This document shows, one piece after another, positions 21,012-31,815 of a stretch of 64,000 nucleotides of DNA (its first letter is position 1; each line of letters opens with the position of its first letter). Below the pieces are notes generated by a model, which saw nothing but the letters and a program-made list of their open reading frames with translations, was not told the DNA's origin and ran no database searches. Source of the stretch: Didymella arachidicola (Eukaryota > Ascomycota > Dothideomycetes > Pleosporales > Didymellaceae); the NCBI GenBank assembly GCA_016630955.3, contig CM049990.2:1116001-1180000 (forward strand), given 5' to 3'. Both the position numbers and the translations under genes were made by a program.

Positions 21012-22442
21012 CTTTCTCGGAGATCAAAGATCAGATCATCCGAGCTTTGCCGAATGCGAGATCGGCGCAGTGGAATTCGCCGCTAGCGGCAGGCGCCTTC
21101 GCAACATTGTCCATGTTCACAAGCCGAAGGTTGAGACTCCAACATGTACTTTGCTGCGCGCATACTCTCGCGAAGGCTGGAGTTTTAATTGCTGCACGAT
21201 CGCTGTCCCCTGCGACCTTGGTCAATTTTTTCTTGCCCCTCACTCTCAGCTCGTGGAGGAGTTGGAAGCATGTACGCATGTATTGAAGCTAACACGAGCA
21301 AACCCACACACGAATTGATCTACCCGAAGACAGCTTACAGGCTAGAGGAGTTGCACATACAGGCTATTGAGGCTACTCTCTTCTTCAAGTCCATATATGA
21401 AGCGCAGAGCTCGACGAAAAAGACCTGTGGTGGGTAACTGCTAGTAGACGTGCGTCAGTGCAATAAGACATGTGTGAGCTCGGAAAGAACACTGTGCCTT
21501 TCCTCGAGCCAGCTGCAGGCCATGATACCATGATGACCGATGGTTGAGCTTGCTACACAGATGGCTGATTGCTACACGGAGAAGGCCGGCCGTACCGACG
21601 AACGAATTACTTCAATCTTCGACACAGGGATCACTTCCAGTGCGATAAAGAATTAACCTCCTTCCGTCCCCGGCAAGCTGTCAACTATGATTAAATGATA
21701 GCTTTAGCGCTGCACGGGAGGGCTTACCCTGGAAACTGATGACCGTCCACGGACACACCCAGATAATTTCTGTGTGTGGAGTGAATGTGTTTTTCTGCGA
21801 AAGGACAACTCCCGATCGCGAACATGCACATGCATGTCGCTGATGGGCATCATACGAGATGTCCTGGTTGACGCTTAGCACAAGGTCTGAGGGGATACAT
21901 CCAAAAGGAGAAAAGGGGGACGGCGATGTGATCCTTCGCAGCGGGGCAGTATTGAAAGAGGGGCGGATTTCGTAGCCTTGCGTTTGTAATGAATAAACAC
22001 GTCTATATCATTCGAGCGATGGAATGCCATAGAAGTCGCACTTTGACCCTTCGAATGCTAGGTGCGATTACGAACTTCGCCAGTGGGGTAGTCTACGACA
22101 GCACAGGATCCTTGCCCTTCTTTCAGTCGCACCATCGAGTGCTGAGCACCAGCAGAGCTTGCGAGTTCAACTTGGGGCTTGAAGTTTGTAGCTCAACGGA
22201 CTAGCAAAGCTAACCCCGCGACTTTCATGTCCAGGCACATGAATTCGTAAGAAGACTACGCACTACGGCGGTGACGGAGCAAGCTTTGTAGAAAGAACGA
22301 GCTGGCGATTTAGAATTCTAGGTGCCATCCAGATAGCTTTTTCAACGAGCAGAACAAACTCCCTTCCCAAAGAGAGCGCATGTAATCCGCACCATACTAT
22401 GCCTTGTACAAAAAACCTAGCACCATCGCTCCACTCCACGTT
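21012..22442. other. Spacer between PHO89 and hapX
   Basis: 1.4 kb holding the distal hapX promoter and the PHO89 3' flank. Only short unsupported frames are present; nothing else was recognised. Confidence 0.45.
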
Positions 22443-24328
22443 CTAGATGCCGTTGCCCCATCTCGGTGCATTGAGAATAATACCCATCAGGCATCCAGAC
22501 ATCAGACCAGCACAAGGCAATGTGATGAACCAACCCATGTAGATCCAGGCGACCATACGCCAATTGATGGTCCTCCAGGTTCCATTACAGAGACCGACGC
22601 CAACCGTAGCACCAGTGATGCATTGTGTCGTGCTGACTGGGAGCGCGAGTTTAGTCGCCATGATGATAGTGACGGCGGCACCGAGCTCCATAGAGAAACC
22701 ACGAGCGGGCGAGTGCAGGGTGATCTTGTTTCCAAGCGCGCGCATGATGTTGTATCCATATGTCCACAGACCGACAACAATACCGGCACCTCCGAAGGCG
22801 AGGATCCAAAGAGGGACGGGAACCTTAGAAGAGATCTTTGCGCTGGGGCATATTAGTATATGAGACGCAGTGAGAGGGATGAGGGACTTACGTAGACCAG
22901 ATGAAGTAGATGGTGGTGTATGGGCCGATTGCATTGGAGACATCGTTGGCACCGTGGGCAAAAGAGGTGGTCGAAGCAGTCATGATCTGGAGGAAGGAGT
23001 AGGTGTACTCGGCGCGGTTATCGTAGTGCTCGCCAGTAGCGTGAATTTTCTCGATGTCCCCGGAGAGGAAGTCCTTGTGCTTTTGCTGGTCGACAACATC
23101 TTGCTCGACACCACGAAGAGCGAAGTACTTGATCCAGAACCAGACGACCGGAGGGTTGTACCAGGCACCTGGGGGAGGACTCTTCTTTGGTTTGGAGAGC
23201 TGACGAAGAGGACGCTCGTTGATGACGGCAGTGGTAGGCTCAGGGATGGGAGTGATGTCAGAGTCGCTCCGGTTCATCTTGGGCTGTGTTATGTGAGCAC
23301 CGCCCTTCTCGAGGTCCTCAACGTTCCTCTGAATAGGGGCGCTTTGGTTGGCGCGCTTAGCCTCGAGCTGTTCAGCGGTCAAGTGGCCTTCGTAGAAGTC
23401 AGGAATGCGACCCTTAGTGACACCCTCAGGACGATCGCGAGGTTCTGAGCGCTTGAGGAGAAGAGGTCCCTTAATAATCTCCCAACCCTTGAGCTCCCAA
23501 TCGTCCTTCATGATCTTGCGGTGCAGGAAAGGGATGAAGAAGGTAGCAATAATCACAGCAACGGCACCGCCGACGCCGAAAGCGACACCAACGGCCTCGT
23601 AGTCGGAGAGCTTGATCTTAGCAGATCCACCCTTCCAGACGATGAGAAGGGCTAGGAGGAAGGATGTGAGGAAGAAGTAAAGAGGGACCATTATAAAGGC
23701 CTTCTTCACTGGGTTCCTGCGCCTCATAACACCGTACTTGGTGATCAAGAAGATGATGGCACCGAAGGCTCCGGAGATAGCGGGAGCGATACCCCAGGCA
23801 GCGAAGACCTGAGACACACCCTTGAAAGACCAGTTGACACCTTGAGGTCCAGCGGCAGCAATACCAACACCAATAACACCACCCATAATGGAGTGTGTAG
23901 TCGATACTGGCATGGTGAATCTGGTGGCGATGGTGAGGTAAGTAGCGGAACCGACAATAGCACAGACCATGGCCAGCATGAGAACGGAAGGATCTGACTC
24001 GAAGAGATCGATAGAGATGACCTTGGTACGAATAGTGTCAGTGACACGAGATCCCACAAGCATGGCTCCAGCGAACTCCATCACGGAGGCGATGCACATG
24101 GCTTGCTTAAGGGTGAGCGAGCGTGAAGCAACCGAAGTGGCAAACGAGTTTGCCACATCGTTGGCACCTTTTGGAGCATGTCAGCCTTTGTTGTACACTG
24201 AGGCTAAGAACGGAAAGCTTTATCGAAGACGCAAAGAAGTAAGAGCACTTACCAATGTTCCACGCATCGAGGAATGCGAAGAGGGTACCAATAGCGAAAA
24301 GATAGTCAAACTGCGGAAGGGCAGGCAT
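22443..24328 (-). CDS. PHO89: Pho89-type sodium/phosphate symporter (PiT/Pho-4 family)
   Basis: Three exons (24328-24253, 24167-22892, 22842-22443) with introns of 85 and 49 nt give 583 residues, close to yeast Pho89 (574). The two inverted family signatures are present: GANDVANSFATSV (spanning intron 1) and HGANDVSNAIGPY (late exon 2). Each is followed by a Pro-Val-Ser-Thr-Thr segment (MPVSTTHSIMG and LPVSTTQCITG). About ten to twelve membrane helices surround a long cytosolic loop (about residues 260-380) rich in Lys, Ser and Pro. The protein should import inorganic phosphate with Na+ across the plasma membrane. The promoter faces a long empty region; no clear CACGTG phosphate box was found close to the start. 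Confidence 0.95.
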
Positions 24329-27283
24329 ATTGACGGATCTATACTTGTTCAGATTCCAGTGGACTGCTTGATGGATGCCAGGGACGAGATGCGCTCTTTA
24401 TAGCACCCGGCACTTTACATGTGAAATGCTCGCCTTTCTCACGGATCGAAACATAGAAACGCTAGGACTGAACTATGGTCCAATCATCAGATCGGACATA
24501 CTCATGTGCACCATGGTATAATCCTCGAAACAAGTGAGAGTAGTCCAAATATGATCAAACCCCGTGTACGAGGGAGGCAAATCTCCTTGGCTGCTTGGAT
24601 CCGCGAGAACATTCGCATCCAGACAACCACACGGTTTGCAAAAGGTTGGCTCCGCTGCCATTGAGGATGAGAGTGTACACTTGGCGCCGGATCGCCAAGT
24701 TTGCAGTTGCTTAGGATCCCGCCCCCGGCACTCTCGGCGCTAGCCCAACGCATGGTTTGGCAGGAACCAATGAGAACTAGATGCCTTGCCACGAGGTGTC
24801 CATGATGAGTATTTGTGGCGTCGGTTTTTGATAGAAGGAGGGCGGAAGCCCGTACTTGTCGAAGGACGAGCAATTGGCCATGCGGCTCGTGTGCCGACTG
24901 CCGGCTTTGCAATATTGCATATCTCCTCCATGTCTGATTCGCACTGTGTGGATTATGAAGTTCCATAGCCATGCTGATCCGTGGTTCTGATGGAAGTCCA
25001 GAAGACCAATCTGGCTCTCTGTGTGAGATCTTTCTGCTATGCGCAGCGCTTCTTCCCGGACTTCCGTAAATGCAAAGGACCTTAGCCTCGAAGTGTGTAA
25101 ATTTAAGGTACCAGAGAAAAGTGATAGTAATTCGACGTCCTTGAACAAACCTTCATGACAGCAAGCGCTAGGAGTCCAGATCCTGGCAGCGATCGCAAGT
25201 CTCATCTTTGTCTGTTCACATCCAAGCCTATCAAGTCGGTACTGCGCCGCAGTATCAAGTCAACCATTCTCGCCATGGTTATCTGACCGATTGATGTAGG
25301 CTAACGCATTGCAAGTTACTGTCGCGACGGGATAGAGGCCCCAAAACGATAGCATATAGAAAGTGGCCCACATCGGCCGGTCAATGGTGCTATAGTCGTT
25401 CGGTTGGGGGTTTTCGGAAACGGAGTATGCGAGACAAGCAGGAGTAGCGAGGCCCTGATGGCTCTTCAACAGTCAATGACAACTGGAGAAGGGCCCACGT
25501 GTAGAGAAATGAGGCCCAGAAGTTTGAAAATCGTGATGTGGTTGCGCATCACCAATTCCTAAGCGTTCATGTCAGTCAAGGCGTGCTGAGGAAGTAGTGG
25601 ATGGAGACCTCGGGAAGGATTCGCTGAGCAGGATAACAGACCAGTCGACCAAATCAGAGAAGCGTAGTTCCGTGCAGAGACGAGATGCGACCCTTTTGAG
25701 GATTCAGGCTCGGACATAAGTTTCCAAAGTTCGACCCGTCTGTTCACGCTGTTGCCATCAACTTCGTTGACAGGATGCTCCCTCTGCGGAGAGTCCTCCT
25801 TCCCCGGTCCGAAAATCCTGCCCATGACGGCTCTACGTCGACCAATAAGCGCTCGCTGAGGGCCAAGAACACACTGAACGGTATAAATCTGTTACAACCT
25901 GATGATCCGACCTGTGGTCGTAGGACTACCGCGCTCGTCCAACGCGAGGACTTCCGTGGTCGAACGATTAGGTGCGTTACAATCACAGAGAGGATGACTG
26001 CCGTGGCATTTGCGACATTCATCAGAGCAACGATGTGGCCTCGTTCGTGAACCAGTCAGAAAGCCAATAGGGCGGATGGTAACGAGACCATGGAACTCGA
26101 AGGTCAGCTGATTGCAAGCGATTGCAGAGCCGAGCAACCAGCCATTATGTACAAGATACGTGTGCAGCTTCTACCACAGCACAGATCACAGATACTGCCC
26201 GAAGCTCTGGAAGAAGCGTGGATGATGAATTGTCAGGTCGGGGCTCATGCTGATGTTTGACAATCGGCGACGGAAGCTGGCGATGCATTGACGCTAAATT
26301 TGATGATGACGTAAGAATCCACCTCCTTTTCTGACCTACACCGACCTGAAATCCAGCCATCTGGACGAATTTTGTATCGTAACCGACTACTCGCAATGAT
26401 TCGTGCTTACAGCAGGCCTGAACGGCTCTTGTATGCGAAGGAACAAGTCAAGTCCGTGCTGCGACGCGCCGCTCGCTCTCGCCTTTTAAGGGCGCATGGC
26501 TACCCGCCGTGGGTTCACCACGTCTGTGCAGCATGCGAATGACGCACACGAGTTCTGGGGCAGAACTCACGATCTCAGAGAGCACGTCGCTTGTGACTGC
26601 TTATCCACGGCAGTGCCGCAGCTCACGCACCGCGACAAACGACGCAATTACTGATAGAACAACACAGTACCAGCGTCAGCCTCTTGAAAGAATCGAAGTA
26701 GTGAACTCCAGCGCTTGACTCGGTCACCGAACCGTGTTCATCGCAATCAGCAAATCATGACCTTGAAAGGTGCATCCTCAATCGGCCCTAGCTCCGGATG
26801 ATGAGTGGTGTATGAGCATCACGACAAAAAGGAGCCGCATGAAGCATCCGACGAGCGGAATGAACCAGAGGCGACATACGACGCCGCAGCAAGGCACCAA
26901 CAGCTTCGTTTTTACCTCCGCAGTCGACATGCGCTTCAAAAGCGGTCCTGCGGTTGCGCTCTACGACGCGCGCATTCCACCGCTGAAACGGGACGTCAGA
27001 ACGCAGCAGTCGCCTCTCGTGCTACATTCCAAGGCGTCGCCATCACAACTGGATCTGGCTCACCACCAAAAGAGTTTGGAAGACTCCGCTGCAGCTCGTA
27101 GATGACACTAGAACCAGTGGGGTTTGTTTTGATCTGGCTTCCAAGAATTCAAGCTTGCCAGCTATATCTTCAGATGCGTCGAAGCTGACACAATGTCTAG
27201 CCAAGCCTTCCTTCAGTCACTCTTTTAGACAACTACGCTCATTTCTATTGCCTCTCCCTTGAATTCATTGAGGGCTCGCCAAG
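24329..27283. other. 2.95 kb without a recognised gene
   Basis: All frames are short, overlap on both strands and lack recognisable domains; the longest (about 24777-25205 minus and 26770-27105 plus) look like chance. The PHO89 promoter and the promoter of the secreted repeat protein must lie at its ends. It is a good place for unannotated non-coding RNA or decayed elements, but I see no specific evidence. Confidence 0.4.
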
Positions 27284-29620
27284 ATGAAGTCCCTTGTGGT
27301 AGGAGCTATGCTCCTGCATTGCATGCACGCACAAGTCGTTGCACCGGTTGTTGCCCCAGGTATTGATACCCCTTCCGAAGCAGATCTCGCACTGGGTCCC
27401 CCCGATGTCATCACAACATTGTCTGATCTTCCCGATCTTCCTACTGGAACCGCAGACGTGGTGCTTGATGACACTACGCCTGTAGCACCTTTTGGCGGTG
27501 GCAGCACCCCAGGGGCTGGTATCCGCTTCAATTCAGAGGGCGTCAGAATATTGAAAGCTGGCTTGCCGGGGGCCAACACTTTCGTGGCTTCTTCTCAGCC
27601 TCCAGCTCTTACCGATGCTACACCAGCAGCACAGCCGATTGCTCTCTCTGATACACCTGCTGATCTGGTCGTTCCAGTTGATCCGACGAATCCTGCCGCG
27701 ATCGCCGAGCCCAACACACCGGCGGTTGACCCTGTCACTAGCCTAAGCGAGGCGACGCCCATTGTTGATCTCAGTGCCGCGCCTGTCAAGGCTCCTGTCG
27801 ACACCCCATCTGTTGTGGCACCGGTCGACACCGGGCCCATCGCCGACCCCGTACCTATTCTCGCTCCCATCGTGGGCCCATCTTTCGTTGATCCCGGCGC
27901 CGTTGTCGCTCCTATTGACACAGCGCCTGCGGTTGGCACTCCTCTGGCTGTCAACATGCTCGATGTTGGCGCTCCTATCGAGACAGCGCCTGCGGTTGGC
28001 ACTCCTCTGGCTATCGACCCCGCCGATGTTGGCGCCCCTGTCGACAGCGTACCCGTCGCTGCTCCCGTCGAAGCTGCGCCTAATTCGGCTACAAACTCTC
28101 AGGCCTTGTCTCCAATTGCTGGAGGCAGCCTTGCTCGGCCCATCGGCTCGAATCCGTACTATGGTCCTTACCGTCCAGACAGCCCATATGACCCCAACAG
28201 TCCCTACTACGACCCCACCGCCCAGCCCCCTGGTTGGGAGGGTGACGATAGCGGCGCTTACGACGGCGAAGACAACGATGCCTACCCTGGACATGATGAC
28301 AACGATGCCTACCCTGGACATGATGACAACGAGGCCTACCCTGGACATGATGACAACGAGGAGTGCCCCGCCTGGTGCATTCCCGACGATGACTACAGTC
28401 CTTACCAGCCCTCATCCACGCCGGAGTATTCTGATTACGAGACCGCGGCCGAGCCATACTCGGAGTATGACACTACGCCAGCTTACACTCCTTACCCCAC
28501 TCCTTCGTATGCTGCGGATCCATATCAACAGGAGCCTTACACGACTCCCACCCCAGACTACGAGGCTGCGCCTCAGTACTACCCTACTCCTGCGGCACAG
28601 TACTACCCTCAGTTGAAGAAGGTGCGCTCGATCCTTCGCGCTGTCCGTCGCCAGTTCAACTGGCCTCAGAGCGTCGCCTACCCCCAGCCCCAGTACTCAG
28701 ACGACGACTCCGGTGAGTACGACGGTGAGGATGGCTCTATTCCTGATTGGCTTTACGATATCAGCGGCGCTCCGTCAAGGCCCACCTACAGCCCTGAGCC
28801 AAAGCCAAAGTGCCCCAAGAGCTGCTACAAGCCCACGTCCTCCGCTGATGGCAACGCAACGAAGCCTGCCAAAACCTACACTTACACTCGCAAGGGTGGT
28901 TATGAGACCACGGAGAGCCCTTACCAGACCACAGAGGAGCCCTACTACCCCGAGCCGACCATAGCTGCTTACTACAGTGATGAGACCACGGAGAGCCCTT
29001 ATCAGACCACAGAGGAGCCCTACTACCCCGAGCCCACAGATGCTTACTACAGTGATGAGACCACTGATGCTCCTTACGCTGGCTACACCTCGAGCGCCTA
29101 CTTCCCCGCGGGCAACAACTCAGCCGTGTACTGGCCCACTGGTCCCACTAGCATTCCTGATGAGCCCACTAGCATTCCTGATGAGCCCACGTCCATTCCT
29201 GACGAGCCTACTTCTGTCCCCTCTGTTGCGCCTTACGAGCCTACCACCCTTGCGACCTACTATCAGCCAGCTGAGTCATACCCTGAGCAGACTGGTGGTG
29301 GTTGGTCTGACCCTGGTAGCCCAGCTGGCGACTACACCGGCGACACTCTCGATACCATCTGTCCCGGCACCTGCAACCCCTTCAACCCTACCGAGAACTT
29401 CTGCGACATCACCACCGGCTGCGCCACCACTGGTGGAAGCAAGTACTACTGCGCTTGCCGTGCTGGTTTCAGGGCCGACGGATACAACGCAAAGGACTTC
29501 TCCAAGCAGTTCAAGGTTGCTGGCCAGCCTTACGTCTACCTCGCTGTCAGCACTTCTTGCAACACTCCCTGCAGCGACCAGACCTGCAGCGAGGTCCTGG
29601 AGCGCTCGCAGTGCAAGTAA
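27284..29620 (+). CDS. Secreted repeat-rich protein with C-terminal Cys-rich EGF-like module
   Basis: Single exon, 778 residues. A short signal peptide (MKSLVVGAMLLHCMHAQ) is followed by a Pro/Val/Ala/Thr-rich region with a repeat of the type GAPIETAPAVGTPLA (about residues 170-270). Next come a Tyr/Pro/Asp segment with three copies of DDNxAYPGH (28270-28350), a single basic island LKKVRSILRAVRRQF (about residue 445), a pair of 27-residue repeats containing ETTESPYQTTEEPYYPEP, and four SIPDEPT-type repeats. The last 90 residues hold ten cysteines (for example CPGTCNPFNPTENFC and YYCACRAGF), like an EGF-type or epicoccin-like fold. It is probably a cell-wall or matrix protein. The dibasic sites could be cut by Kex2. 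No GPI signal is visible at the end. Family not recognised. Confidence 0.8.
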   Translation: MKSLVVGAMLLHCMHAQVVAPVVAPGIDTPSEADLALGPPDVITTLSDLPDLPTGTADVVLDDTTPVAPFGGGSTPGAGIRFNSEGVRILKAGLPGANTFVASSQPPALTDATPAAQPIALSDTPADLVVPVDPTNPAAIAEPNTPAVDPVTSLSEATPIVDLSAAPVKAPVDTPSVVAPVDTGPIADPVPILAPIVGPSFVDPGAVVAPIDTAPAVGTPLAVNMLDVGAPIETAPAVGTPLAIDPADVGAPVDSVPVAAPVEAAPNSATNSQALSPIAGGSLARPIGSNPYYGPYRPDSPYDPNSPYYDPTAQPPGWEGDDSGAYDGEDNDAYPGHDDNDAYPGHDDNEAYPGHDDNEECPAWCIPDDDYSPYQPSSTPEYSDYETAAEPYSEYDTTPAYTPYPTPSYAADPYQQEPYTTPTPDYEAAPQYYPTPAAQYYPQLKKVRSILRAVRRQFNWPQSVAYPQPQYSDDDSGEYDGEDGSIPDWLYDISGAPSRPTYSPEPKPKCPKSCYKPTSSADGNATKPAKTYTYTRKGGYETTESPYQTTEEPYYPEPTIAAYYSDETTESPYQTTEEPYYPEPTDAYYSDETTDAPYAGYTSSAYFPAGNNSAVYWPTGPTSIPDEPTSIPDEPTSIPDEPTSVPSVAPYEPTTLATYYQPAESYPEQTGGGWSDPGSPAGDYTGDTLDTICPGTCNPFNPTENFCDITTGCATTGGSKYYCACRAGFRADGYNAKDFSKQFKVAGQPYVYLAVSTSCNTPCSDQTCSEVLERSQCK
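28260..28360. repeat. Tandem 27-bp coding repeat
   Basis: About three and a half near-identical copies of a 27-bp unit (GATGACAACGATGCCTACCC plus CTGGACAT) encode D-D-N-[D/E]-A-Y-P-G-H. Units stay in frame, so copy number can change protein length without disrupting it. Confidence 0.85.
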
Positions 29621-30040
29621 GCGTGCTTTGGAATTGTTCTCCGATGCATCAGTGAAGACGAATTGTATTTTCATATGTCAGATGTTTTAGTCCAATGTTT
29701 CCGCACAGTGGAGCTATCTAGGGCTGTATGGAGGAATTAATTTTTGTACAAGCGATGCATATTCTCCTACAATGATCTGGCCAATGACACACTCTCGTGA
29801 AGTACAAACTGGACAATGTCACTGTCACACTGCCTAGGCATGACCGTCAAGGATGTCGTGCTCAGGTCCAGATAACCTTGCCACGCTAGTGCTTCCGATG
29901 CCGCCGCCACTTCTCTATCCATGATTACCCAAGCACCACAACATTCACGTCACGCTTCACACAATGCGCAACTTTCCGCGTTCCTCCCCCACACACTCTC
30001 TTCTCATAGCCACTCACGCGCCTGACTGACAGACGTCACT
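29621..30040. promoter_or_regulatory. CFD1 upstream region
   Basis: 420 bp between the secreted protein stop and the CFD1 start. No specific motif was recognised. Confidence 0.4.
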
Positions 30041-31000
30041 ATGCCTCTCGAAAATGTGCGGAATATTCTCCTCGTCTTGTCTGGCAAAGGCGGGGTCGGC
30101 AAATCGAGTATCACGACCCAACTCGCCCTTACCCTCTCGTTACAAGGCCATTCCGTAGGCGTCCTCGACATCGACCTCACTGGGCCTTCAATACCGCGCT
30201 TCTTCGGCATCGAAGAGAAGAAGGTGCGCCAAGCGCCGGGTGGCTGGATACCTGTCGACGTTCACGAGGCGCAGACCCTCTCACCCAAGAGCAGCACGAA
30301 CGGCGACATCACAGGAGAATGGCAGAAGATTGGCGCGCTGTCGTGCATGTCGCTCGGCTTCATTCTAGCGAATCGCAGCGACGCCGTTATCTGGCGTGGC
30401 CCCAAGAAGACAGCAATGGTACGGCAATTCTTGACGGATGTACTCTGGCCTGAGCTGGACTTTCTCCTCATCGACACCCCGCCCGGAACGAGCGACGAAC
30501 ATATCTCCCTCCTCGAGACGCTGCTCAAGCAGGTCGCAAACCCCAAAGCGCCGCCGAACCAGCTCGCTGGTGCCGTTGTGGTTACCACACCACAGGCGAT
30601 CTCGATCTCAGATGTTAAGAAGGAGTTGAACTTTTGCAGGAAGACGGGGATACGTGTGCTGGGTGTAGTGGAGAATATGGCAGGCTTCGTATGTCCGAAT
30701 TGCAGCGAGTGCACGAATGTGTTCAGCAAGGGCGGTGGGGAGATCATGGCGAGGGATTTCGAGGTGCCGTTCCTGGGATCAGTGCCAATTGACCCTGCGT
30801 TCGTCATGCTGGTAGAAGAGGGTACAAGACCGGTGTATCCTATGGGTACGGTCATTGGAGGCACAGATGTCAGCAGCAATAGCGCAACAGGAGGCTCGAA
30901 GGAAGGGTCTTTTGTGGACAAGTACAGGGATTGCTCGCTGGCGCCGCTTTTTGATGGCTTTGTCAAGAGGTTGTTGGTGGACTTAGGGGCATTTGCATGA
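30041..31000 (+). CDS. CFD1: Cfd1/Nubp2-type cytosolic Fe-S cluster assembly ATPase
   Basis: Single exon, 319 residues. The deviant Walker A is SGKGGVGKSS (residues 14-23); IDTPPGTSDEH is the switch/Walker B region. MAGFVCPNCSEC carries the conserved CxxC (plus a nearby Cys) that binds the bridging [4Fe-4S] cluster between subunits. Length and lack of the N-terminal cysteine extension mark it as Cfd1/Nubp2 rather than Nbp35/Nubp1. With Nbp35 it forms the scaffold that assembles [4Fe-4S] clusters for cytosolic and nuclear proteins. A linker with Ser/Thr/Asn/Gly (STNGDITG) lies after the Walker region. No intron. Confidence 0.95.
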   Translation: MPLENVRNILLVLSGKGGVGKSSITTQLALTLSLQGHSVGVLDIDLTGPSIPRFFGIEEKKVRQAPGGWIPVDVHEAQTLSPKSSTNGDITGEWQKIGALSCMSLGFILANRSDAVIWRGPKKTAMVRQFLTDVLWPELDFLLIDTPPGTSDEHISLLETLLKQVANPKAPPNQLAGAVVVTTPQAISISDVKKELNFCRKTGIRVLGVVENMAGFVCPNCSECTNVFSKGGGEIMARDFEVPFLGSVPIDPAFVMLVEEGTRPVYPMGTVIGGTDVSSNSATGGSKEGSFVDKYRDCSLAPLFDGFVKRLLVDLGAFA

Positions 31001-31815
31001 GCTGCAAGCTAGATGACTGCAGGACATGGAAGAATACAGTCAATGCCTGATCAAGCGGCGGTCCGATGCTCTTTGAGCTTTCACACTGATGTTACGAGAT
31101 TTGCGTTCGCAACTTTCGCAACTTTCGCAACGGCGGTGACATCTTGCACCTTCTCTACAGACCTCGTATAATCTGATCACGGCCTCCAGCATCTCGAAAT
31201 ACATTCAGTCCATCTGCAAACAAGACCCACTATGTGTGCAGGCCTGAACCTTTGCTGCCGCCGTCTTGCTACAGTCGGCGGGTACCTATCCCTGTTCAAC
31301 TTTACATGCAGCGCTCTCTACATGTGAGTTGCTGTAGCTACTTTGCCGAATCTCTCAGTACCGTGGACTCGACAATCAATGCATGACACAGTAGTACTTC
31401 CATTCGAAATGGGTTGTGCTCTCCCCTAGATTCAGCTATTGATGCCAGCAAAAAGATTCAGCCCTCAAATTCACAAGTATACGGAGTGTGTCATACAAGT
31501 ACAAGTCCAGATAGTTGTTTGGGCCCGCCCTTCTTCACGACCCTGTGCGTTTGGCTTGCGCAGCTCTTGGACGTAGGTGAGAGAGCGGACTTTGCCGCCT
31601 GCAGGTAAAAGAAGAACAATTGACATTAATTGTACTCATAACCAGCCACCGTAGTATTTGGTCTCAATTCTCCATATAAGAGGGCGCGTCACCTCGATTG
31701 CAATATTTCGTCACCATCTCTACCACCTAAACCAACTATCAACCTCTGTAAAACCAGTCTACGTCAATTGAGCATCGGCCAACACCCGAGCCAGTGGAAG
31801 ATCTCAAGAGCGACA
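31001..31815. other. Spacer with promoter of the 832-residue protein
   Basis: 815 bp. A TATA-like CCATATAAGAGG lies near 31671, about 140 bp before the downstream start. A CAACTTTCG-type short tandem repeat is at about 31108-31132. No coding frame is credible. Confidence 0.45.

Noticed and set aside
24502..25205. Minus-strand frames as remnants of a decayed gene
   Set aside because: Some segments look protein-like, but I found no motif, splice structure or consistent frame to support it.
28260..28360. Short direct repeats that could suggest a CRISPR-like array
   Set aside because: The units are contiguous without spacers, in frame, and the genome is eukaryotic.
27743..28616. Frames on both strands within the secreted repeat gene
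   Set aside because: They are shadows of repeated codons; only the frame from 27284 has a signal peptide and a coherent cysteine pattern.
19057..31000. An iron gene cluster (hapX to CFD1)
   Set aside because: The two iron-related genes are 9 kb apart, with a phosphate permease and a secreted protein between them; no siderophore genes are present.
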